A stretch of DNA of 5,792 nt from an uncultured Collinsella sp. (GCA_900549245.1 URNQ01000125.1:1-5792); one strand, 5' to 3'. Shown: positions 1 through 4,829, counted from the stretch's first letter. Notes: generated from the letters alone by a model not told the origin. Translations and numbers: made by a program.

Positions 1-461
1 CCCGCCATGCCACGACATATAACCCGCCTTCGCGCTCGCAGGACAGTGTTGCGAGCGGTTATCGTCCTGGTGCCTATGACACGCCGTCGAGCTACGCCGA
101 GAATACCCGCGCCCGTGCCGCCGCTGCACCCGCGCCTGCACCGAGCGATGCCTCGGCCTATGCGAGCAATATCATCAACGCCACGCCGCAGCTGCCGGCC
201 TATGTCCTGCGCCCCGAGAGCTATGACGACGTGGAGACCGTGGTGCGCCGCGTTCGCACCAAGCAGCCTGTCGCACTGATTTTTGTGGGCGTACGCACCG
301 AAGTTGCCAAGCGCGTCTTGGACTTCTCTTACGGCTTTGCCTGCGGTCTGGGTGCCACGGTCAAGGAGGTGGGCGACCGCGTGTTCATGGTGCTGCCCGC
401 CGGTTGCGAGGTCAAAGATTCCGATCTCAAGAAGCTTCGTGCCGACGGCTACCTTAAGTAA
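1..461 (+). CDS. sepF: Cell division protein SepF, C-terminal part (5' end cut off by the window)
   Basis: SepF is a membrane-associated FtsZ partner that helps anchor and bundle the Z ring. The first full codon is at 3 and the frame stays open to TAA at 459-461, giving 152 visible residues. Visible residues 1-66 are a low-complexity Ser/Tyr/Ala/Pro linker, as SepF proteins have between their N-terminal amphipathic helix (outside the window) and the globular core. Residues about 67-138 are the SepF core: a 'LRPESYDDVE' entry, a 'PVALIFVGV' strand, 'AKRVLDFSYGFACGLGA' (the family's DF-SG helix region) and 'DRVFMVLPAGCEV' near the end. The usual Ser-Gly after Asp-Phe reads Ser-Tyr-Gly here, a small variation. 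An in-frame GTG at 231 lies inside the core and is not the start. The gene leads into yggT with 21 nt between stop and proposed start, so the two are almost certainly co-transcribed. Confidence 0.93.
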   Translation, partial: RHATTYNPPSRSQDSVASGYRPGAYDTPSSYAENTRARAAAAPAPAPSDASAYASNIINATPQLPAYVLRPESYDDVETVVRRVRTKQPVALIFVGVRTEVAKRVLDFSYGFACGLGATVKEVGDRVFMVLPAGCEVKDSDLKKLRADGYLK

Positions 462-470
462 AGACAAGAC

Positions 471-485
471 GAGGAGATTCCCATC
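471..485 (+). promoter_or_regulatory. Ribosome binding site and ATC start of yggT
   Basis: GAGGAG at 471-476 sits 6 nt before ATC at 483-485. Between the sepF stop (459-461) and the first in-frame ATG (561) there is no ATG, GTG or TTG in the yggT frame. The only near-cognate codons well placed for this site are ATC at 483 and ATT at 477, and ATT directly abuts the GAGGAG. The ATC reading gives the N-terminus (M)NIYTIVQLV, a normal start for the first membrane helix. Confidence 0.6.
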
Positions 486-764
486 AACATCTACACTATC
501 GTCCAGCTGGTCAACACGCTGTTCAACTTCTATTCCACGCTCATTGTCGTCTACTGCTTTATGACGTGGATTCCCATGAAGCAGGGTGGTTTGCTTCAGG
601 ATATTGCCGCGGTGCTTGATAGCGTGTGCGGTCCGTGGCTCAACCTGTTCCGTCGTTTCATCCCGCCGATGGGCGGTATCGATTTTTCGCCGGTCGTTGC
701 GATTATTGCGTTGCAGTTGGTGCAGAGGCTGGTTCTGCAGCTTCTTATAGGTATACTCGTGTAG
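483..764 (+). CDS. yggT: YggT/YlmG family small membrane protein, ATC start proposed
   Basis: YggT/YlmG proteins are small two-helix membrane proteins encoded next to sepF in many Gram-positives; they are linked to division or envelope organisation but their biochemistry is unsettled. From ATC at 483 the product is 93 residues, normal for single-repeat members (E. coli YggT is a longer, duplicated form). Hydrophobic segments lie at about residues 6-28 and 68-92. Between them is the family signature 'PWLNLFRRFIPPMGGIDFSP' (about 51-70), with its Arg-x-x-Ile-Pro-Pro and Gly-Gly-Ile-Asp-x-Ser-Pro core. Starting at the first ATG (561) would delete most of the first helix, so that start is rejected. 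The gene shares the reading frame of sepF, separated only by the UAA. No terminator separates it from divIVA. Family assignment is strong; the exact start is less sure because an ATC start is rare and a base error at 485 cannot be excluded. Confidence 0.85.
   Translation: MNIYTIVQLVNTLFNFYSTLIVVYCFMTWIPMKQGGLLQDIAAVLDSVCGPWLNLFRRFIPPMGGIDFSPVVAIIALQLVQRLVLQLLIGILV
750..757 (+). promoter_or_regulatory. Possible internal promoter (-10 only) for divIVA
   Basis: GGTATACT at 750-757 contains TATACT, five of six matches to TATAAT, at the 3' end of yggT and about 70 nt before the divIVA start. No convincing -35 hexamer is visible at 16-18 nt. It could give divIVA extra expression independent of sepF-yggT. 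Confidence 0.25.
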
Positions 765-825
765 AACTGACTTAGTAACTTACGTCGGGCGTGTAGCGCC
801 GAGGCGATGAAAAAGGAGACTTGTT

Positions 826-1500
826 ATGGCTATTACCCCTGCAGACATCCAGGCTCAGACTTTCTCTGAGGCCAAGCGTGGCTACGATCCTGCCGAGGTC
901 GACGTCTTCTTGGAGACGCTGTCCTCCGAGGTTGACGCTATGCTCGCTAAGATCGTCGACCTTAAGGGTCGTCTGACTGCTACCGAGCAGCAGCTTGCCG
1001 ATGCGCAGGCTCAGCTTGCCCAAGCTCAGGATGCCACCGCCCAGGCCGTTCCTGCCGCCCCCGTGGCTGCTCCCGCCCCTGACTTCTCCGCTCAGGAGCG
1101 CCAGATTTCCGCTGCCCTGATCGCTGCCCAGCAGACCGCTGAGACCATCGTCAACGATGCCAACGAGAACGCTGAGCGTATCCGCAACGAGGCTGACGCT
1201 AAGGCCCGCGAGGTTATCCGCCAGGCTCTGACCGAGAAGCAGGCCGAGCTCGAGGAGATCGATCGTCTCAAGGCTTCCCGTGAGGAGTTCAAGGCCGAGT
1301 ATCTCAAGCTCATCCAGCACTTCATGGACGATGCCCAGAACTCCTTCCCGGCCGACCTCATGGCCTCCACGCCGGTCGGTTCCGCCGCTTCTCCTGCGGT
1401 GACTGTTCCTGCCGAGCCGCTGCCCGTCGCTGACCCGGTTGTCCCCGTGGCCGATCCCTTCGCCCCGATCGACAACTTCGCTGCCGACGACCTGGACTAA
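826..1500 (+). CDS. divIVA: DivIVA-domain cell division / polar growth protein
   Basis: DivIVA (Wag31 in actinobacteria) self-assembles at curved membrane, at poles and septa, and recruits division or wall-synthesis factors. The product has 224 residues. Residues 1-50 form the membrane-binding DivIVA domain: 'TPADIQ' at 4-9, then 'KRGYDPAEVDVFLETL' at 17-32. Position 17 is Lys where B. subtilis has membrane-inserting Phe, as is usual in actinobacterial types. A first coiled coil covers about 33-70, an Ala/Pro-rich hinge about 71-86, and a second coiled coil about 88-172, rich in Glu, Lys, Arg and Ala. The tail (about 173-224) is Pro/Val/Asp-rich, acidic and probably disordered. AAGGAG at 813-818 is 7 nt from the ATG. 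Codons are strongly biased (GCT/GCC, CGT, AAG, GAG), suggesting high expression. It is last in the sepF-yggT-divIVA run and is followed by a terminator. Confidence 0.95.
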   Translation: MAITPADIQAQTFSEAKRGYDPAEVDVFLETLSSEVDAMLAKIVDLKGRLTATEQQLADAQAQLAQAQDATAQAVPAAPVAAPAPDFSAQERQISAALIAAQQTAETIVNDANENAERIRNEADAKAREVIRQALTEKQAELEEIDRLKASREEFKAEYLKLIQHFMDDAQNSFPADLMASTPVGSAASPAVTVPAEPLPVADPVVPVADPFAPIDNFAADDLD

Positions 1501-1526
1501 CATTCGGCCTACAATTTAGTGCCTAG

Positions 1527-1556
1527 AAAGGACTCGCAGCTTGCGGGTCCTTTTTT
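1527..1556 (+). terminator. Intrinsic terminator of the divIVA operon
   Basis: A 9-bp stem (1530-1538 with 1542-1550, one G-U pair) closes a 3-nt loop and is followed directly by six T residues at 1551-1556; flanking AAA/TTT can extend the stem. It lies 26 nt past the divIVA stop. Confidence 0.92.
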
Positions 1557-1581
1557 ATGACTGTGCAGGGGCGTGCAACAT

Positions 1582-1619
1582 AAAAAACCGAGCCCTGCAC
1601 ATTGTGGCGCAGAGCTCGG
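1582..1619 (-). terminator. Intrinsic terminator of the nitroreductase gene
   Basis: Read on the - strand, an 11-bp stem (1619-1609 with 1598-1588, one G-U pair) encloses a 10-nt loop and is followed by six T residues (plus-strand A run 1582-1587). It lies about 50 nt past the stop of the - strand nitroreductase gene, so the convergent genes each have their own terminator. Confidence 0.9.
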
Positions 1620-1667
1620 CGAATGGGTGAGCGGTAAAAGGTAGGTTTTAGGGCATGTGCCAAAAAA

Positions 1668-2198
1668 CTACTTGAGGAGGAAGTTGGGGAGGGGAATGGT
1701 ACGGGCCTCGCGATGCTCGGGGTCGGCGATGTGGTCGGCAGGATATCCGCAGACAAGCATGTGATAGGGATAAACGCCCTTGGGCAGATTGAACTGCTCC
1801 TGTGCCACCTCAGGCTTAAAATGGCATACCCAGCACGTTCCCAGGCCCTGCTCGGTGGCCTCCATCATCATCTGATCACAGACGATCGAAGTATCGATGG
1901 CACTCGAGTTCATCTGATCATACGGGCGCACCCAAGCATCATCGGTAACGCTGCAAATAAGGAAGATAAGCGGAGCGCCAAAGATAGACCCATCACGAGC
2001 AAACCGAGGCTGACAAGCAGCAGCCTTCTCCAGAAGTTCAGGCGTATCCAACACCATCACGCGGGTTGGATGATTATTACAAGCAGAAGGAGCAATACGC
2101 CCAGCCTCAACAATGGCATCCACCACAGCCTGCTCAACAGAACGGTCCTCAAAAGAACGACAAGAATACCGACCACGAGCCAGATCCAAATAAGACAT
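1668..2198 (-). CDS. Nitroreductase-family FMN oxidoreductase
   Basis: Members of this family bind FMN and use NAD(P)H to reduce nitro compounds, quinones or other acceptors in the cytoplasm, usually as homodimers; the substrate cannot be told here. The product has 176 residues, at the short end typical of small anaerobe nitroreductases. FMN-contact motifs are visible in order: 'RYSCRSF' (10-16), 'APSACNNHP' (36-44, the family's AP-SA-N-QP), 'GAPLIFLI' (74-81), an Ala/Met-rich helix ending 'GLGTCWV' (118-124), and 'CGYPAD' near 150-155. ATG at 2198 is chosen because AGGAGG (plus strand 2205-2210) lies 6 nt upstream. An upstream in-frame ATG at 2264 adds 22 hydrophobic residues and places that ribosome site inside the gene, so it is rejected. 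The 5' third uses many T-ending codons, unlike the C/G-ending use of its 3' end and of the neighbouring genes. Its stop is followed by its own terminator. Confidence 0.9.
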   Translation of the reverse strand: MSYLDLARGRYSCRSFEDRSVEQAVVDAIVEAGRIAPSACNNHPTRVMVLDTPELLEKAAACQPRFARDGSIFGAPLIFLICSVTDDAWVRPYDQMNSSAIDTSIVCDQMMMEATEQGLGTCWVCHFKPEVAQEQFNLPKGVYPYHMLVCGYPADHIADPEHREARTIPLPNFLLK

Positions 2199-2204
2199 AC
2201 AAGC

Positions 2205-2210
2205 CCTCCT
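2205..2210 (-). promoter_or_regulatory. Shine-Dalgarno site fixing the nitroreductase start
   Basis: A consensus AGGAGG on the - strand, 6 nt before the ATG at 2198. It decides between this start and the longer in-frame reading from 2264. Confidence 0.85.
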
Positions 2211-2214
2211 AAAA

Positions 2215-2364
2215 TTAAAAATCAAACAAACCAAAAGTAACCCAAAGAGTACCCAAAGCAGCAATCAGCCAAACGCTCATCAAGGGCCAAAGTGTCCGAA
2301 CGGATACCAAAGGTCCCTTCAGCCAAACCCCCGTCGCGCTAAATCTATCAGCCAAAGTTCCCAA
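2215..2364 (-). other. Possible small membrane-protein ORF or leader ORF (low confidence)
   Basis: On the - strand a frame is open from a stop at 2397-2395 to TAA at 2217-2215, which lies 16 nt before the nitroreductase ATG. A TTG at 2364 would give 49 residues; the only ATG, at 2280, gives 21 residues beginning MSVWLIAALGTLW and ending GLFDF. The C-terminal 20 or so residues would form one hydrophobic helix. Neither start has a clear ribosome site. G/T-rich DNA yields hydrophobic translations by composition alone (another frame here also looks hydrophobic), so this is weak evidence. The stop position just before the AGGAGG of the next gene would suit translational coupling. Confidence 0.2.
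2265..2356 (-). repeat. Three direct copies of TTTGGCTGA in the nitroreductase leader
   Basis: The 9-mer TTTGGCTGA (plus strand TCAGCCAAA) occurs at 2265-2273, 2319-2327 and 2348-2356, all in the same orientation, with start spacings of 54 and 29 nt. Related CTTTGG motifs lie between and beyond them (plus-strand CCAAAG near 2243, 2254, 2287 and 2307). Function is unknown; it may be a degraded repeat or a compositional effect. Confidence 0.5.
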
Positions 2365-2381
2365 TGGTGGTGCATAAGGGA

Positions 2382-2460
2382 GCGGGCCCGGCCACTAATA
2401 ACCTTTTGAACGACTCTGCTTGCAGCCGGAGTGAAAAAGGTTATTAGTGGCCGGGCCCGC
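2382..2460. repeat. Perfect 26-bp inverted repeat (79-bp palindromic element)
   Basis: Left arm 2382-2407 and right arm 2435-2460 are exact reverse complements over 26 bp, separated by 27 nt. The outer part of each arm is G/C-rich (around GGGCCC), the inner part A/T-rich (ACTAATAACC). The loop has further self-complementarity: CTGC/GCAG and ACTC/GAGT. It begins 24 nt past the DUF47 stop on the - strand, so it would form a long hairpin at the 3' end of the pit-DUF47 transcript. No T run follows the stem on either strand, so it is not a standard intrinsic terminator. It could be a REP/MITE-like unit or an RNA-stabilising 3' hairpin. No target-site duplication is obvious. Confidence 0.95.
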
Positions 2461-2484
2461 GACCGGTGGGACATGTACCCCCAA

Positions 2485-3108
2485 TTAACTGTTCTTCATG
2501 ACAATCGAATCCACGACATCGGCCACATTCTCGCAGCAGTCAGCGCAGTACTCCAGGAAGGCGTACACGTCACGCCAGGCGATGACCTCGAGCGGGTCCT
2601 TGCCGTTAACGTGCAGGTTGCGCATGGCGTTGATGTAGAGCTCGTCGGCCTCGGACTCGATGGTGTTGATCTGGATGACGAGCTCGCGCAGGGTCTTGGA
2701 CTTGCGGTAGTTGGGCAGCTCGACCATCAGGTCCTTCATGGCGCGGCAGGCGTCGGTCACCTTGTGGGCGATGACGATGGCATCGGGGTGGATGCTCTGG
2801 ATGTTGGTGAAGTAGACGCGTTGCACGACGCCCTCGATACGATCGAGCACGGTGTCGAGAGAGCAGCTCATCAGGTCTAGATCCTCGCGCTCAAGCGGGG
2901 TGATAAAGGCGGTGAGCAGGGCGTCTTCGAGCTCGTGGTGCTTCTTGTCTGCCGCATGCTCAATCGCATGCATCTTATCGAGCATGTCGTGGATCTGCGC
3001 AGGGTCAAAGTTCTCAAAAATCTTGGTGAGCAGCTCTGCGGCCTGGACGGCGAGGTCGGCGCAGGCGACGTAGTTGTCAAAGTAGAACGAATCGGGTTTC
3101 TTTGCCAT
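2485..3108 (-). CDS. DUF47 / PhoU-like protein, partner of the Pit transporter
   Basis: DUF47 proteins are cytoplasmic, all-helical relatives of PhoU; they are typically encoded with Pit-type phosphate transporters and are thought to modulate them. The product has 207 residues, normal for the family. It is helical throughout with no membrane segment. PhoU-like acidic repeats are visible: 'MHAIEHAADKKHHELEDAL' at about 46-64 and 'INTIESEADELY' at about 147-158, plus 'LEYCADCCENVADVVDSI' at 185-202; the Glu/Asp/His clusters are candidate metal ligands by analogy with PhoU. The start ATG at 3108 has AAAGGA about 7 nt upstream (plus strand near 3115-3120). It lies 66 nt downstream of pit on the same strand with no terminator between them, so it is probably co-transcribed. 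The transporter coming first is the reverse of the more usual DUF47-then-pit order. Confidence 0.9.
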   Translation of the reverse strand: MAKKPDSFYFDNYVACADLAVQAAELLTKIFENFDPAQIHDMLDKMHAIEHAADKKHHELEDALLTAFITPLEREDLDLMSCSLDTVLDRIEGVVQRVYFTNIQSIHPDAIVIAHKVTDACRAMKDLMVELPNYRKSKTLRELVIQINTIESEADELYINAMRNLHVNGKDPLEVIAWRDVYAFLEYCADCCENVADVVDSIVMKNS

Positions 3109-3174
3109 GAGTGGTCCTTTCGAGGTGAAGATGGGCGGGCGAGGTAATGCAGTCCGGATGGACGTTCGGTTTGA

Positions 3175-4224
3175 CTAGAGGAACATCATGAACAGCTTGG
3201 CCATGACAAAGCTGATGAGTCCGCAGGCGGGGAAGGTGAAGAACCAGGTGAACATCATGTCCTTGACGACGCCGAAGTTGATGGCCGAAAGGCGCTTGAC
3301 GGCACCGACGCCCATGATGGCGCAGGTCTTGATGTGGGTGGAGGACACGGGGATGCCGGTAAGGGTGGCAAGCAGCAGGTTTGCGGCGCCCGCCAGGTCG
3401 GCGGAGAAGCCCTGGTACTTTTCGAGCTTGACCATGCTCTGGCCGACGGACTTGATGATGCGCTCGCCGCCCACGCTGGTGCCGATACCCATAGTGGCCG
3501 AGCACAGCAGCATAATCCAGATGGGGATGCCTGCATCGCCGACGCTCGTCTGGCCGCTGGCAAAGGCCACGCCTAAAAAGAGCACGCCGATGAACTTCTG
3601 TCCATCCTGCGCGCCGTGCATAAAGCTCATGGCCGCAGCGCTCGCGATCTGAGCGTATTTAAAGAAGACATTGGCACGTCGCCTGTTGGCGGCGGCGAAA
3701 AGAATCGAGACGAGCTTGCACAGGACCCAGCCCATGACAAAGCCCAGGCCGATGGAGAGCGCCAGGCCGTAGATGACCTTCATCCACTCGTGGACGTTGA
3801 CGCTGCTCGCGCCGCCGAGGGCGATAGCGGCACCGGTCAGGCCGGCGATAAGGCTGTGGCTTTGCGAGGTGGGGATACCAAAACGCGACGCTGTGGCGCC
3901 GTAGACGACGATGGAGAACAGCGCCGCGCAGAGGCACGCGAGCGCCATGGTGCTGTTTCCGCCAAAGTCGACGATATGCGAGATGGTGTTGGCGACGCTC
4001 GCGTTAAAGTGCGTCATGATGAGCACACCGAGGAAGTTGAATGCGGCGCTCATGAGAATGGCGGCGCGGGCGGGCATGCAACGCGTAGTGACGCAGGTCG
4101 CGATGGCGTTGGGCGCGTCGGTCCATCCATTGACGAAGATGGCGCCCAACGCGAGGATCACGGTGACGGCAAGGACTGGGTTCGACACAATTTGGCCGAG
4201 GAAGGTTGAGAACGTTACGTCCAT
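3175..4224 (-). CDS. pit: Low-affinity inorganic phosphate transporter, Pit/PHO4 family
   Basis: Pit proteins are membrane symporters carrying phosphate (often as a metal-phosphate complex) with protons or sodium. The product has 349 residues, within the range of short bacterial Pit proteins, with about ten hydrophobic helices. The two family half-repeats are clear: 'NGWTDAPNA' (32-40) with 'GIPTSQSHSL' (116-125) in the first half, and 'FMHGAQDGQK' (201-210) with 'GIPVSSTHI' (290-298) in the second. The first motif has Gly-Trp-Thr-Asp where many members have Gly-Ala-Asn-Asp. ATG at 4224 is the only start after the in-frame stop at 4257-4255; its ribosome site is weak (GAGAAAG, 7 nt away). A much better Shine-Dalgarno sequence lies further upstream and does not serve this start. 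The cation used cannot be told. The gene heads the pit-DUF47 pair and is divergent from the next + strand gene. Confidence 0.93.
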   Translation of the reverse strand: MDVTFSTFLGQIVSNPVLAVTVILALGAIFVNGWTDAPNAIATCVTTRCMPARAAILMSAAFNFLGVLIMTHFNASVANTISHIVDFGGNSTMALACLCAALFSIVVYGATASRFGIPTSQSHSLIAGLTGAAIALGGASSVNVHEWMKVIYGLALSIGLGFVMGWVLCKLVSILFAAANRRRANVFFKYAQIASAAAMSFMHGAQDGQKFIGVLFLGVAFASGQTSVGDAGIPIWIMLLCSATMGIGTSVGGERIIKSVGQSMVKLEKYQGFSADLAGAANLLLATLTGIPVSSTHIKTCAIMGVGAVKRLSAINFGVVKDMMFTWFFTFPACGLISFVMAKLFMMFL

Positions 4225-4276
4225 ATATGGGCTTTCTCGAAGTTTGCAGACACGTTACAAAAACATGATAAATCGT

Positions 4277-4286
4277 ATCACCTCCT
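4277..4286 (-). promoter_or_regulatory. Orphan perfect Shine-Dalgarno sequence upstream of pit
   Basis: AGGAGGTGAT on the - strand is fully complementary to the usual 16S rRNA 3' end, yet it lies more than 50 nt before the pit start. The nearest ATG (4266-4264) is 10 nt past it and opens only Met-Phe-Leu-stop. It could drive a mini-ORF in the pit leader or be chance. Confidence 0.4.
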
Positions 4287-4355
4287 GTGGGTTTCTTTAC
4301 CGAGTTCTGATGGGAGAAGTGAACTTTTTGGCACTAAAATTGAATATTAGCCCTG

Positions 4356-4384
4356 TTGACCGCGGGTGTTCTTTTTGCTAACAC
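4356..4384 (+). promoter_or_regulatory. Candidate sigma-A-type promoter with an overlapping inverted repeat
   Basis: TTGACC (4356-4361, five of six to consensus) is 17 nt from TAACAC (4379-4384, three of six). Transcription would begin near 4391, past the ATG at 4388 and about 80 nt before the ATG at 4475. GTGTT (4366-4370) and AACAC (4380-4384) form an inverted repeat covering the spacer and -10, which could be an operator. Confidence 0.4.
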
Positions 4385-4474
4385 GCCATGCGGACACGTG
4401 CGATTACTACGACACTCCAAAACCACAGTCTGTTCGCTTTACAACATGCAAACATGCGTTCGATAATAGGAGGC

Positions 4475-4813
4475 ATGGAATATCGACAGACAGATGGCAA
4501 AACTCGGCGCGTGCACAAGCAGTATGTGGACGTCGTGGCTCGCATCCTCGCGGGCGGACAGGTCGTGCCGGTCACTGTCTGCTGGGTCGACGGTCGTTGC
4601 TTTACGATTGACGAGATTGTCTCGACCACTGGGTTTGGCCTGACGGTTCACGGCATCCGTACGGCAACCTATAAGGTGCGTTTTGGCGGGCACGCGACCG
4701 AGTTGTATCTGGAGGACCAGACGCGCGAGCGGGCAGACGGCTCGCAGGCACACGTGATGCGTTGGTGGGTCTGGGCCTTTGATCGTACGCTTGAGGGCGA
4801 GCGCCGTAGGTAA
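4475..4813 (+). CDS. Uncharacterised 112-residue protein
   Basis: I do not recognise a function. From ATG at 4475 the product has 112 residues: a basic N-terminus (about 1-16), then alternating hydrophobic strands ('YVDVVARI' 17-24, 'VVPVTVCWVDGRCFTIDEIV' 30-49), 'TATYKVRFGG' (63-72), 'TELYLED' (75-81), and an aromatic end 'RWWVW' (96-100) before a basic tail. This resembles small beta-rich conserved hypotheticals of Firmicutes and Actinobacteria that carry a 'W-DGR-F-ID' motif; that comparison is from memory. There are no membrane helices. The start is uncertain: AGGAGG (4468-4473) lies only 1 nt before this ATG, too close for normal use. ATG at 4454 or 4388 would lengthen the protein but lacks a ribosome site, and 4388 lies before the candidate transcription start. 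No terminator separates it from the next gene, 84 nt downstream. Confidence 0.75.
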   Translation: MEYRQTDGKTRRVHKQYVDVVARILAGGQVVPVTVCWVDGRCFTIDEIVSTTGFGLTVHGIRTATYKVRFGGHATELYLEDQTRERADGSQAHVMRWWVWAFDRTLEGERRR

Positions 4814-4829
4814 GGACGTGCGGCATTCG

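Larger units (their letters stand above)
2199..2484. other. 286-bp intergenic region between nitroreductase and DUF47 genes
   Basis: No confident gene lies here. Next to the nitroreductase start, the plus strand is very rich in A and C: by hand count 135 of 180 bases over 2101-2280 are A or C, so the nitroreductase sense strand is G/T-rich. This half carries CTTTGG-type repeats and a possible small ORF. The other half (2382-2460) is a perfect inverted repeat, ending 24 nt from the DUF47 stop. I could not assign a convincing promoter for the nitroreductase gene. Confidence 0.8.
4225..4474. other. Divergent intergenic region between pit and the 112-residue gene
   Basis: This 250-bp stretch must hold the start signals for both directions. 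Toward pit (- strand) there are -10-like hexamers TAATAT (4349-4344) and TATCAT (4270-4265), neither with a good -35, and the orphan Shine-Dalgarno at 4286-4277. Toward the + strand gene there is a -35/-10 pair at 4356-4384. The tandem 8-mers AACATGCA/AACATGCG sit at 4443-4458. I see no riboswitch or tRNA-like fold. Confidence 0.7.

Noticed and set aside
788..800. Hairpin GGCG-N5-CGCC between yggT and divIVA as a terminator
   Set aside because: The stem is only 4 bp and has no T run, so the genes are treated as co-transcribed.
772..1503. 243-codon open frame antisense to divIVA, longer than divIVA itself
   Set aside because: It is an artefact of biased codons in divIVA. Its Gly/Leu/Arg/Ser-rich translation resembles no protein, and divIVA has a clear family match and ribosome site.
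1713..2240. 175-codon open frame antisense to the nitroreductase
   Set aside because: It overlaps a gene with conserved FMN motifs and a consensus ribosome site, and its own translation shows no domain pattern.
2199..2264. Hydrophobic 22-residue N-terminal extension of the nitroreductase (a membrane-anchored form)
   Set aside because: The AGGAGG at 2205-2210 fits the internal ATG at 2198, and hydrophobic codons are expected from G/T-rich DNA in any frame.
2382..2460. Calling the 26-bp inverted repeat an intrinsic terminator
   Set aside because: Neither strand has a T run after the stem; the A/T-rich tract lies inside the arms.
3152..3163. Small hairpin GTCC-N4-GGAC between pit and the DUF47 gene
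   Set aside because: It is a 4-bp stem without a T run, too weak to call a terminator or attenuator.
3616..4209. 197-codon open frame antisense to pit
   Set aside because: Its Asp/Glu/Gly/Arg-rich translation is typical of the antisense of a membrane protein gene; pit on the other strand is unmistakable.
4318..4324. GTTCACT on the - strand upstream of pit as a PhoP box
   Set aside because: Only one half-site is present; actinobacterial Pho boxes need repeated GTTCACC-like units at fixed spacing.
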